Of a stretch of DNA of 48,390 nucleotides, positions 25,903 to 33,726 are shown in pieces (the stretch's first letter is position 1; every line of letters begins with the position of its first letter). Below the pieces are notes generated by a model. The model was not told the origin of the DNA. It worked only from the letters and a program-made list of their open reading frames with translations, and did not search any database. This DNA is from Bacillota bacterium. Lineage in GTDB: Bacteria; Bacillota; Clostridia; Clostridiales; Clostridiaceae. Both the position numbers and the translations under genes were made by a program. The stretch lies in the NCBI GenBank assembly GCA_030706015.1, contig JAUZPI010000031.1, forward strand, positions 1 to 48,390. Reading direction: 5' to 3'.

Positions 25903-27885
25903 TTATTTCTTCATCTGCTTTTTAAGCTTAAACACCTGATCCCTAAGCTGAGCAGCTCTTTCAAATTGTAAGTCCTTAGCAGCCTGCTTCATTTCTTTTT
26001 CAAGTTTTTCAATTAATTTTTCAACATTTTCACTGTCTGCCTTAATTGCTTCCTCAAGACTATTATACTGAGCACTCTCTTCAGCAACCTGACTGATTTC
26101 AAGTATCTCTCTAATTGCTTTATTAACAGTAGTAGGAACTATTCCATTCTCTTCATTGTACTTCATTTGAATTTCTCTTCTTCTATTAGTTTCAGAGATG
26201 GCCTTATCCATAGATCTAGTCATATTATCAGCATACATCACTACTTTACTTTCAGAATTTCTTGCAGCTCTGCCTATGGTTTGTATTAATGAAGTTTCTG
26301 ATCTTAAGAAACCTTCCTTGTCTGCATCTAATATAGCAACAAGAGCCACTTCCGGTATATCAAGACCTTCTCTTAAAAGGTTTATACCTACAAGTACATC
26401 AAATTCACCTTTTCTTAGATCCCTTATAAGCTTCATTCTTTCAATAGTATCTATATCTGAATGCATGTAATTTGTCTTAATATTTAACTCCTTAAGATAC
26501 TTAGTTAAATCCTCGGCCATCTTTTTTGTAAGAGTAGTAACAAGAACTCTAAAACCTCTGGCAATTGTAGCATTAATTTCTCCGAATAAATCATCTATTT
26601 GACCCTTAGTAGGTCTTACTTCAACAAGCGGATCTAACAATCCTGTAGGCCTTATAACCTGCTCTACCACATTTGTAGAATGGTCAAACTCGTATTGTGC
26701 AGGAGTGGCACTTACAAATACGGTCTGACTAAGTTTTTTCTCAAACTCATCAAATTTTAATGGTCTATTATCAAAAGCTGACGGTAGTCTAAAGCCATAG
26801 TCCACAAGGGTATTTTTTCTTGACCTATCTCCACCATACATAGCCCTAACTTGCGGCAAAGTAACATGACTTTCGTCAATAAACATCAAAAAATCGCCCG
26901 GGAAATAATCGATTAATGTCTTTGGCGGTTCCCCTGGATTTCTTCCATCCAGAATTCTAGAATAGTTTTCTATTCCAGTACAATATCCCATTTCCTTTAT
27001 CATTTCTATATCAAAATTAGTTCTTTGCTTTAATCTTTGAGCTTCTAAAAGCTTATCCTGAGATTGAAGTTCTTTAAGTCTTTCCTCTAATTCACCTTCA
27101 ATTTGATTTATAGCTATTTCTAGTCTGTCTCTAGAAGTAGCAAAATGGGATGCCGGGAATATAACTGCATGTCTTTGGTTACTTAAAATTTCTCCAGTAA
27201 GCACATCAAATTCCCTTATCTTATCTATTTCATCGCCAAAAAACTCAACTCTTATACCTTTGTTAGTGGAGGAAGCAGGAAAAATATCAAGAGTATCTCC
27301 TCTAACTCTAAATGTACCTCTAATAAAATTTATTTCATTTCTTTCATATTGTATTTCTACCAGCTTTTTAATTACTTCATCTCTATCTTTCTCCATGCCT
27401 TCTCTTAAGGAAATAGAAAGCTTTTTATATTCGTCTGGATTACCCAAACCATATATGCAAGACACTGAAGCTACTATAATAACATCTCTTCTTTCGAATA
27501 AAGCAGAAGTAGCAGAGTGTCTTAATTTATCTATCTCATCATTTATAGAGGCATCTTTCTCAATAAAAGTATCAGTTTGAGGTACATATGCCTCTGGCTG
27601 ATAATAATCATAATAAGACACAAAGTATTCTACACAGCTGTCAGGGAAAAAGTCTCTAAACTCAGAACAAAGCTGTGCTGCCAGGGTTTTATTATGAGCC
27701 AAAACCAAAGTTGGCTTTTGAACTCTTTCGATAATATTAGCCATGGTAAAAGTTTTACCAGAGCCTGTTACCCCCAGCAAGGTTTGAAATTCCTTCCCAC
27801 TATTTATTCCATCCACAAGACTCTGAATAGCCTGTGGCTGATCTCCTGTAGGCTTAAATTTTGATTGTATTTTAAACTCTCCCAT
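25903..27885 (-). CDS. uvrB: Excinuclease ABC subunit B
   Basis: UvrB verifies DNA damage and recruits UvrC. The 660-residue protein has the helicase motifs of the family: Walker A LLGVTGSGKTFTMAN (about 37-51), the damage-probing hairpin SYYDYYQPEAYVPQTDTFIEKD, IDESHVTLPQ, ATPAQYE, and motif VI region QTIGRAARN. A C-terminal UVR domain (LEKEMKQAAKDLQFERAAQLRD) contacts UvrC. I take the ATG at 27885, preceded by GGAGATG; upstream in-frame ATGs have no ribosome site and one region overlaps the LexA box. It is the first gene of uvrBA. Confidence 0.97.
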   Translation of the reverse strand: MGEFKIQSKFKPTGDQPQAIQSLVDGINSGKEFQTLLGVTGSGKTFTMANIIERVQKPTLVLAHNKTLAAQLCSEFRDFFPDSCVEYFVSYYDYYQPEAYVPQTDTFIEKDASINDEIDKLRHSATSALFERRDVIIVASVSCIYGLGNPDEYKKLSISLREGMEKDRDEVIKKLVEIQYERNEINFIRGTFRVRGDTLDIFPASSTNKGIRVEFFGDEIDKIREFDVLTGEILSNQRHAVIFPASHFATSRDRLEIAINQIEGELEERLKELQSQDKLLEAQRLKQRTNFDIEMIKEMGYCTGIENYSRILDGRNPGEPPKTLIDYFPGDFLMFIDESHVTLPQVRAMYGGDRSRKNTLVDYGFRLPSAFDNRPLKFDEFEKKLSQTVFVSATPAQYEFDHSTNVVEQVIRPTGLLDPLVEVRPTKGQIDDLFGEINATIARGFRVLVTTLTKKMAEDLTKYLKELNIKTNYMHSDIDTIERMKLIRDLRKGEFDVLVGINLLREGLDIPEVALVAILDADKEGFLRSETSLIQTIGRAARNSESKVVMYADNMTRSMDKAISETNRRREIQMKYNEENGIVPTTVNKAIREILEISQVAEESAQYNSLEEAIKADSENVEKLIEKLEKEMKQAAKDLQFERAAQLRDQVFKLKKQMKK

Positions 27886-27900
27886 ATATATCATCTCCAT

Positions 27901-27914
27901 TGAACGTTTGTTCG
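27901..27914 (-). promoter_or_regulatory. LexA (SOS) box upstream of uvrB
   Basis: The minus strand reads CGAACAAACGTTCA, matching the Gram-positive LexA operator CGAAC-N4-GTTCG in nine of ten fixed positions. It sits just downstream of the predicted -10 element and 16 bases before the uvrB start, so LexA bound here would block transcription. SOS control of uvrBA is established in Bacillus. Confidence 0.85.
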
Positions 27915-27922
27915 TATAATTA

Positions 27923-27951
27923 ATTTTATACATATTTACTTATTATGTCAA
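27923..27951 (-). promoter_or_regulatory. Promoter of uvrBA
   Basis: On the minus strand TTGACA (27946-27951) and TAAAAT (27923-27928) are separated by 17 bases, a good vegetative sigma factor promoter. It lies immediately upstream of the LexA box. Confidence 0.7.
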
Positions 27952-28128
27952 TAAGTAATACTAGATTTCTACATTATTTATATTTAATGATACCATACTT
28001 AATTAGGAATTATATATTTATATAATTCCCAAAATGTATTATATAGGAGATATGTAATATTACTCCCAAAACTGACTCATACCATTTTCACCTAATTATA
28101 TGCCCACTTATTTCTATAATAAACACAT

Positions 28129-28162
28129 AAGACTAAGGAAACCTGTTATGTTCCTTAGTCTT
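28129..28162 (-). terminator. Terminator after the ABC transporter operon
   Basis: AAGACTAAGGAA and TTCCTTAGTCTT form a perfect 12-base stem with a ten-base loop, 15 bases after the binding-protein stop codon. The U-run on the minus strand is weak (TTATGTGTTTATT). Confidence 0.7.
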
Positions 28163-28177
28163 TAATATTACGAATTA

Positions 28178-29203
28178 TTATTTCTTTATAGATTTCTCAT
28201 AATAAGTGTTGTTAACCCAAGTATTTATATTAAAGTCACCTTTTATTAATTTGTTATCCTTTAAAAAAGTTTTAGTATTATTGAGTTTATCTATTATATT
28301 TTTATTTACTTCTACATTAAAGGTATCTCCAAAATCATTTCCTGGATATATATAATCATACGCTGCTTTAGGCGTTCCTGACTTAGCCCATATCTGCTTT
28401 GTTTCCTCAGGATTCTCAGCTACAAACTTCTTGGCCTTTTCAAAACCTCTAATCAAAGCTTCAATTACTTCTGGGTTATCCTTTGCAAACTGAGTTCTTG
28501 AAATAACAAGGTTAAGACCTTTCCACTCAGGATTATTTCTGCAGTCAAGCAATACTTTAGCCTGCTTATTTATAATTAGCTTAGCGGTACCTACATTTGA
28601 GTCCACTATAGCATCAATTTTTTTACTTATAAGTGATGATTCAAAGTCTGTAGTGTTCATGTTTATAAATTGAATATCATTTATAGATAAACCGTTCGCT
28701 TGAAGCATTTGTACTAATGTTTTATGCATGTAAGATCCCTTTGTTGTAGCAACTCTCTTTCCTTTAAGGTCTTTCACAGATTTTATATCTGAATCGGGAC
28801 TAACAAGTATTGCCGCATCCAAAGCACTGTTGCCAGAAGCTATCAAGGTTGTATCTATTCCATTAGCTTTACCAGTAACGCCTGGAGTATCACCATATAC
28901 ACCTATATCTAAACTTTTACTAGCAAGGGCCTCATTTATAGCAGGACCTGCACCTGAGAAATTTATAAATTGCACATCAGTAACCAAATCCTTCAACTCA
29001 TCCTTGAAATACCCCTTATCTATTCCTACAGCCAGTAAATCTGATGCAGTATTATTCCCAGTACCAGGGTATCCTATTTTTAAGGTAACTAATTTGGTTT
29101 TGCTTGAACTAGTAGAACTGCTTTTTTCATGATTGGCACCGCAGCCGCTGATAAATGCTGCTACAATTAATATTATAGAAAATAAAATACTACCTTTTTT
29201 CAT
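28178..29203 (-). CDS. ABC transporter substrate-binding lipoprotein, SsuA/nitrate-sulfonate-taurine type
   Basis: This protein of about 341 residues is an extracellular solute-binding lipoprotein: a signal peptide with lipobox ISGCG (Cys21), a Ser-rich linker, then the two-lobed SsuA/THI5-like fold (LKIGYPGTGNN at about 41, ALASKSLDIGVYGDTPG, SVKDLKGKRVATTKGSYMHKTL, LISKKIDAIVDSN). Family members bind sulfonates, taurine, nitrate, thiamine precursors or similar small anions; the ligand cannot be told. The ATG at 29203 follows AGGAGGGGG; a longer frame overlapping the upstream gene is not real. It is the last gene of the permease-ATPase-radical SAM-binding protein operon, so import and radical SAM chemistry are probably linked. 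Confidence 0.9.
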   Translation of the reverse strand: MKKGSILFSIILIVAAFISGCGANHEKSSSTSSSKTKLVTLKIGYPGTGNNTASDLLAVGIDKGYFKDELKDLVTDVQFINFSGAGPAINEALASKSLDIGVYGDTPGVTGKANGIDTTLIASGNSALDAAILVSPDSDIKSVKDLKGKRVATTKGSYMHKTLVQMLQANGLSINDIQFINMNTTDFESSLISKKIDAIVDSNVGTAKLIINKQAKVLLDCRNNPEWKGLNLVISRTQFAKDNPEVIEALIRGFEKAKKFVAENPEETKQIWAKSGTPKAAYDYIYPGNDFGDTFNVEVNKNIIDKLNNTKTFLKDNKLIKGDFNINTWVNNTYYEKSIKK

Positions 29204-29216
29204 AATCTTCCCCCTC

Positions 29217-30416
29217 CTAAACCAATGATTTTTCCTTCTTAAAAATTGGTAAAAGCTCCTCTTCAATTTTATATATATCATGAACTAAAAAATTTGGAGA
29301 TGGTGCAATGTCGTAATAATGATTATAAGTAAAACCAGCCTTTTTAAATATTGCAAAACTTTTTTGGCTCACATCCAAATGCCATTCAGGTTCAGGTGTA
29401 CGATGACCTTCCAGCGCTGATCCCGGATTAGGATTCCAAGCTCCAGTTAAGCAAACTATACCTTTAGAAGCCATATATTCCACGCCTTCAAGTAAGGACT
29501 TTTTAGGCTCTATCCCAGCTACAAATCCACATCTTACTCTTCCATGCCCGAATACCTTAGCCGCATACTCTAGTGATTTAACCCAATGATCCCAACCACC
29601 GCATTGTTCTGACTTTCCTGGGCAGATTGTTTTGTACATGTTCTTATCCCATATTTCTAAATTCATGGCTATAGTTCTATACCCAGCTTCCTTGTATCTA
29701 TCTATTACCTCAAGGTCAAGGGGAGCCCCTATAACCGCAGTTCCATTGAAATCCTCCAATCCAGTATGCTCTTGAATAGCCTCCGCTACGTCAATATAAT
29801 AATCAACTTCTCTTCTTTCCGGAACAAAACCACCGCTTATTGTTATATGCCTTGCTCCCTCATTATAAGCAACTGCCGCTGTTTCTCCAATCTGTTTAGG
29901 ATACTTCCACTGAATATTCTGTTTCTCTCCATAAGTATCCTTTGTAGCATTAATGTTGCAGAATAAGCAATCCAATCCCTTCTCTTTTAAAGCACATTCA
30001 TTGCTGTAGGCAACAAAAATCGCACCATCTTGATTATAAGTAGCAACACGAGACATATCCGTACCATCAGAGGTTTTTAAATTATAATAGTTCGGTCTAT
30101 GATCAAATTCTATTGGAAATATTTCATGACCATTATGCGTTAAATAATATCGTCCATTCTCATATTCAATTGAGTAGCTTGATCTTCTATCCCAATTTAA
30201 ATTATAATGAAAACCATTTGGAGAAGTATAACCACAAGGCAGATCAAGTCCTGCATGACTTTCATGATCAAATTCAAATAGCACATGCACTTGTTCCTGA
30301 TATTTTCCTCCTAAATCAAGATGTTTAAATATTGCAGGGTTAAAGTTTACTCCTTCTATTCCCACCTTGTTCTTAAGTTCCAATTCTTTATATAATTTCT
30401 CTTTAATATTACTCAT
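29217..30416 (-). CDS. Radical SAM protein with CX8CX2C cluster motif (paralogue 1)
   Basis: This 399-residue protein appears to be a radical SAM enzyme of a family I cannot name. A domain of about 130 residues comes first (DLGGKYQEQVHVLFEFD, HAGLDLPCGY, RPNYYNLKTSDG). The candidate cluster motif is C141-X8-C150-X2-C153 (ECALKEKGLDCLFCN), longer than the usual CX3CX2C. A barrel follows with ITISGGFVPERREVDYY, a GG region typical of SAM binding, then TICPGK with GGWDHW, and PGSALEGHRTPEPEWHLD near the end. A close paralogue lies at 33727-34932. GAGGAATT precedes the ATG. The gene sits inside the ABC transporter operon. It could modify the imported compound or help assemble a cofactor. Confidence 0.75.
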   Translation of the reverse strand: MSNIKEKLYKELELKNKVGIEGVNFNPAIFKHLDLGGKYQEQVHVLFEFDHESHAGLDLPCGYTSPNGFHYNLNWDRRSSYSIEYENGRYYLTHNGHEIFPIEFDHRPNYYNLKTSDGTDMSRVATYNQDGAIFVAYSNECALKEKGLDCLFCNINATKDTYGEKQNIQWKYPKQIGETAAVAYNEGARHITISGGFVPERREVDYYIDVAEAIQEHTGLEDFNGTAVIGAPLDLEVIDRYKEAGYRTIAMNLEIWDKNMYKTICPGKSEQCGGWDHWVKSLEYAAKVFGHGRVRCGFVAGIEPKKSLLEGVEYMASKGIVCLTGAWNPNPGSALEGHRTPEPEWHLDVSQKSFAIFKKAGFTYNHYYDIAPSPNFLVHDIYKIEEELLPIFKKEKSLV

Positions 30417-30491
30417 TAATAATTCCTCCTCAATGAAGTATTTCTATTATTCCAATCAATATACTATGTTTAACCTTGTGATTATAAATCC

Positions 30492-31283
30492 TTATATAAC
30501 ATAATCCTCTAAAATACTCTCTTCTGCGAAAAACTCAGTAAATATTTCTTTCCTTAGAAGTGAAAAGTCATAACTGCTTCTATCTCTTGGTCGGCTAAGC
30601 TCTACAGGTAATATCTTTTTTATGGACGCTGGTCTTGAGGACATTACAACCACCCTGTCTCCAAGATAAATAGCTTCATCTATATCATGAGTTACAAGAA
30701 TCATAGTAGTCTTTTCTTTCTCCCATATCTTTAAAATTTCTTTTTGCATCTGAATCCTTGTAAGTGCATCTAAAGCCCCGAAAGGTTCATCTAATAGCAG
30801 CACCTTTGGCTTGTGTACTAATGCTCTAGCTATAGCAGCCCTTTGGGCCATTCCACCAGATAATTGATGTGGATATGCCTTCTCAAAGCCCTTTAACCCT
30901 ACTAGCTCAATATGCCTTGCTACAATTTCTTCCTTTTGCTCTTTAGTAACATCATATAATCCAAAGGATATATTATCCTTTATAGTTAACCATGGTAAAA
31001 GTCTATGATCCTGAAAAACCATACCTGTATCTGTACCTGGCTTTCTTATTTCTTTATCCCCAAGTGAAACTATACCAATATCATAATCCACAAGTCCTGC
31101 TATAATCCTTAATAAGGTACTTTTGCCGCAGCCGCTGTGACCTACAATGCTTATAAATTCCCCCTCTTTAATATTTAAGTTAATATGATTCAGAATGCTA
31201 ATCTCTTCATTATTAACTATGAAGCTTTTACTCAAGTTTTGTATAATAAGATCATTATCAGGCTTTGACAATACACTCACCAC
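30492..31283 (-). CDS. ABC transporter ATPase, SsuB/TauB type
   Basis: This 263-residue ATPase powers the importer encoded by its neighbours. It has Walker A GHSGCGKSTLLRIIAG (about 48-63), Q-loop VFQDHRLLPW, signature LSGGMAQRAAIARAL, Walker B VLLLDEPFGALDALTR and the switch histidine of LVTHDIDEAIYLGDRVVVM. The sequence after the Q-loop and PFGALD is typical of nitrate, sulfonate and taurine importers. It follows the permease by 13 bases and precedes the radical SAM gene by 75 bases. Substrate choice rests with the lipoprotein. Confidence 0.92.
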   Translation of the reverse strand: MVSVLSKPDNDLIIQNLSKSFIVNNEEISILNHINLNIKEGEFISIVGHSGCGKSTLLRIIAGLVDYDIGIVSLGDKEIRKPGTDTGMVFQDHRLLPWLTIKDNISFGLYDVTKEQKEEIVARHIELVGLKGFEKAYPHQLSGGMAQRAAIARALVHKPKVLLLDEPFGALDALTRIQMQKEILKIWEKEKTTMILVTHDIDEAIYLGDRVVVMSSRPASIKKILPVELSRPRDRSSYDFSLLRKEIFTEFFAEESILEDYVI

Positions 31284-31296
31284 CTTAAATTTAATT

Positions 31297-32118
31297 CTAT
31301 GATATCTGCCATCTTGAAGCCAATTTTGCCACTCTCTTTAATATTAAATCCATAAGCATTCCAACGGTTCCTATTACTATCATTCCTACAATAACTACAT
31401 CTGGCTGCATAAGACTTCTAGCATCATTTATTCTATACCCTATTCCAGAATCGGAGGCTATTAGCTCTGCAGCTACAACAGCCATCCAAGATGCACCTGC
31501 ACCCAGTCTTAGGCCTACAAATATCGAAGGTACAGCTGATGGAAAGTATACTCTAGTAAACAAATCTCTCTTTTTAATATTGTACATTTTAGCAACCTCT
31601 AAATAACCTTTAGGAGTATTTCTGATTCCATTTATGGTATTTAAAAGTATTGGGAAGAATGCACTTTTAGCTATCATTACTATCTTTGATGTTTCGCCTA
31701 TACCAAACCACAATATGAGCAGTGGTATCCACGCCATTGGAGGTACCTGCCTTATTCCATCAAAAACTATTGTAAAAAACTTGCTTGCTCTTAAAGAGAC
31801 TCCCATAAATACACCCAGAGATAAACCCAATATTATGGCTATAGAGTATCCTTTTAATACTCGAATTAGACTTACAGATAAATCCCCTAAAAGCTGACCA
31901 CTGCTCAGTTGTTCTATAAATGACCTCACTACATCTTCAACTGATGGCAGCAAAATCGGGGGAAATACATTTAATCGAGTAAGTATCTCCCACAATACTA
32001 AAATTGATATTGGAAGTATACCATAATTAACAATCTGCTTTATAACTCTAAACCTTGATTTCTTTAATTTTACCTTTGATTTAAAATTACTATGAGTTTC
32101 ACTAATTTTGATATCCAC
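31297..32118 (-). CDS. ABC transporter permease, SsuC/TauC type
   Basis: This membrane protein of about 273 residues is the channel of the importer. It has about six helices and the BPD_transp_1 coupling loop (GIRNTPKGYLEVAKMYNIKKRDLFTRVYFPSAVPSIF), which docks on the ATPase, plus lines typical of the sulfonate and nitrate group (LPSVEDVVRSF, PPMAWIPLLILWFGIGETSKI). The start is uncertain: GGAGG lies seven bases before a GTG at 32118, which I prefer, while ATGs at 32124 and 32136 are too near to or upstream of that ribosome site. It is the first gene of the operon, after the leader with terminator at 32163-32205. Confidence 0.88.
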   Translation of the reverse strand: MDIKISETHSNFKSKVKLKKSRFRVIKQIVNYGILPISILVLWEILTRLNVFPPILLPSVEDVVRSFIEQLSSGQLLGDLSVSLIRVLKGYSIAIILGLSLGVFMGVSLRASKFFTIVFDGIRQVPPMAWIPLLILWFGIGETSKIVMIAKSAFFPILLNTINGIRNTPKGYLEVAKMYNIKKRDLFTRVYFPSAVPSIFVGLRLGAGASWMAVVAAELIASDSGIGYRINDARSLMQPDVVIVGMIVIGTVGMLMDLILKRVAKLASRWQIS

Positions 32119-32162
32119 CTTCATACCTCCATTCATTAAATAATACGTACTAAACTAAAAAG

Positions 32163-32260
32163 ACCAGAAACCTCCCACAAATTATTCTTTGTTGAGGCCT
32201 CTGGTTTTCCAGTCAGCAAAATAAAATCAATAAAACCTATCTGTTTACTAGAAATTCATT
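32163..32260 (-). promoter_or_regulatory. Transcription attenuator leader of the ABC transporter operon
   Basis: The leader holds an intrinsic terminator (ACCAGAGGCCTC at 32194-32205 pairs with GAGGTTTCTGGT at 32163-32174, including two G-U pairs, then CTTTTTAG). The motif GCTGACTGGAAAACCAGAGG (32198-32217) overlaps its 5' arm and can form a small CTGG-AAAA-CCAG hairpin. AAACAGATAGG lies further upstream (32236-32246). The same elements, GCTGACT with a short hairpin running into AGAGGCC and preceded by AAACANATAGG, occur in the nifH-like leader at 39965-40060. I infer control by terminator versus antiterminator, driven by a ligand or a protein. It matches no riboswitch or antiterminator class I know. 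Confidence 0.6.
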
Positions 32261-32266
32261 ATACAT

Positions 32267-32295
32267 ATAATAGCAGTTAATGCTTCATATGTCAA
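32267..32295 (-). promoter_or_regulatory. Promoter of the ABC transporter operon
   Basis: On the minus strand TTGACA (32290-32295) and TATTAT (32267-32272) are separated by 17 bases. The expected start site lies near 32260, giving an untranslated leader of about 140 bases. The promoter has the same form as that of the nifH-like operon. Confidence 0.75.
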
Positions 32296-32404
32296 TACAT
32301 ATAATTTAATCCTCATAATCTCTTTGAACTTATATACAATATTAAATTTGTTCCATTCTTAAAAACTGACTCATATACAATTTGTTATAAAAACTCTATG
32401 CTAA

Positions 32405-33616
32405 TCAGCTAACCTGTTCTACACCAGTTGTCTCATTTTCTGAGGTTGCATTTTTGATAACATAAATACCAATGAGTATAAATATCGGAACAAAGCTTAT
32501 GAAAACAGCCTTAATCCCAAAAAACTCACCGATAATTCCTCCTAAAATAGGACCAAAGGTGGACCCTAAACCTGAGCAAGCTGAAAATAATCCAGATATC
32601 TTGCCCTTTTTACCTTTCAATGCCCCTATCTGGCAGTAGGTAATTAGATTGGTCATTCCTAGTCCTAATCCAATGATTATTGTAGCTGCTCCTAAAAACT
32701 GTATCTTATTGGTAAGAACTATCCACATGCTTCCGATAATAACCATAACAAAGCTTCCTAAATATAGCTTATAATCCTTATATTTATCTACTATTTTTCC
32801 ACCAAGAAACACTACAAATATAAAAGCTGAACCTTCTAATATTACCAGCCAAGAGGCATAATAGGATTTATATTGATACTTTTTTACCACCAGTACCACT
32901 ATAAATGTTATAAAAGAAGAAAAGCAGGCTGTAGATAAACTTTCTACCAAAGCCATTTGCTTAACAACATTGTTTTTTAGAATTAGTTTAAAATCTAATA
33001 ATTGTTCTTTAAAAACACCTGAAAACTTAAAAGGCTTTTTAGTTTTATTTCTTTTGATTAGAGCTACCATTATGATTACAGGAACTAAGCTTATAAATCC
33101 CACTGTGTAAAAAATGGCTTTATAGTTCATAATTCCCACACCATACCCTCCAATGAAAGGACCTAAGAATGTAAGACCTAAGGACATAGAACCCCTATAC
33201 CAACCAGCCTTATCCTTCCCTATTACATCTAAATATTTAAAAAAAGCTGCATTTAGAGATGTAAATCTAAGAGAATTTGCAAGTCCTTGAAAGGCCATAA
33301 TAACCATTACTAATATTGGCACTATTGCAAAGGGTAAGAAAAATATAGATGCTGAAAAAACAAGCCCGCCAATTATATATAGTTTTTTTGACCCATAATA
33401 ATCTACTAAAAATCCCGATGGCAAAACCAAGATAAGAAGACCTATCCCCGATATTCCCCTTATCAAGCCTACTTGCGCGGCACTAGCATTAATGCTTATA
33501 GCATAAAGCGGTATTATCATAGATAGAACACCACTGGCTGTTCCTGATAATATATTTAAAAAAACAAAACCCAATATTATTTCTCTGGTGCTAACAGAGT
33601 TAATATCTTTTTTCAT
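32405..33616 (-). CDS. Major facilitator superfamily transporter
   Basis: This 403-residue protein has twelve predicted membrane helices in two halves and the MFS loop motif GFLVDYYGSKKLYI between helices 2 and 3, with a weaker copy GGKIVDKYKDYKLYLG in the second half. The family moves small solutes by proton coupling; substrate and direction are unknown. The ATG at 33616 follows GGGGG by eight bases, and a longer frame upstream lacks support. It is separated from the reductase operon by a terminator at 33678-33708 and from the ABC operon by that operon's own promoter. Lying between two apparently co-regulated operons, it may export a product or take up a related compound; this is inference from position. 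Confidence 0.85.
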   Translation of the reverse strand: MKKDINSVSTREIILGFVFLNILSGTASGVLSMIIPLYAISINASAAQVGLIRGISGIGLLILVLPSGFLVDYYGSKKLYIIGGLVFSASIFFLPFAIVPILVMVIMAFQGLANSLRFTSLNAAFFKYLDVIGKDKAGWYRGSMSLGLTFLGPFIGGYGVGIMNYKAIFYTVGFISLVPVIIMVALIKRNKTKKPFKFSGVFKEQLLDFKLILKNNVVKQMALVESLSTACFSSFITFIVVLVVKKYQYKSYYASWLVILEGSAFIFVVFLGGKIVDKYKDYKLYLGSFVMVIIGSMWIVLTNKIQFLGAATIIIGLGLGMTNLITYCQIGALKGKKGKISGLFSACSGLGSTFGPILGGIIGEFFGIKAVFISFVPIFILIGIYVIKNATSENETTGVEQVS

Positions 33617-33677
33617 AAAATAATCCCCCTCTCCATATACAAAGACATAAATCCTTATCACTTGAAATAAATAAAAA

Positions 33678-33708
33678 GGGGGTGTAGTGCTTCATCTACA
33701 TTTCCCCC
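33678..33708 (-). terminator. Terminator after the nitrogenase-like operon
   Basis: GGGGGAAATGTAG and CTACACCCCC pair with a three-base bulge, followed on the minus strand by TTTTTATTTATT. It ends the operon 19 bases after the second radical SAM gene. Confidence 0.85.
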
Positions 33709-33726
33709 ATTTTTGTGAAAATATAT

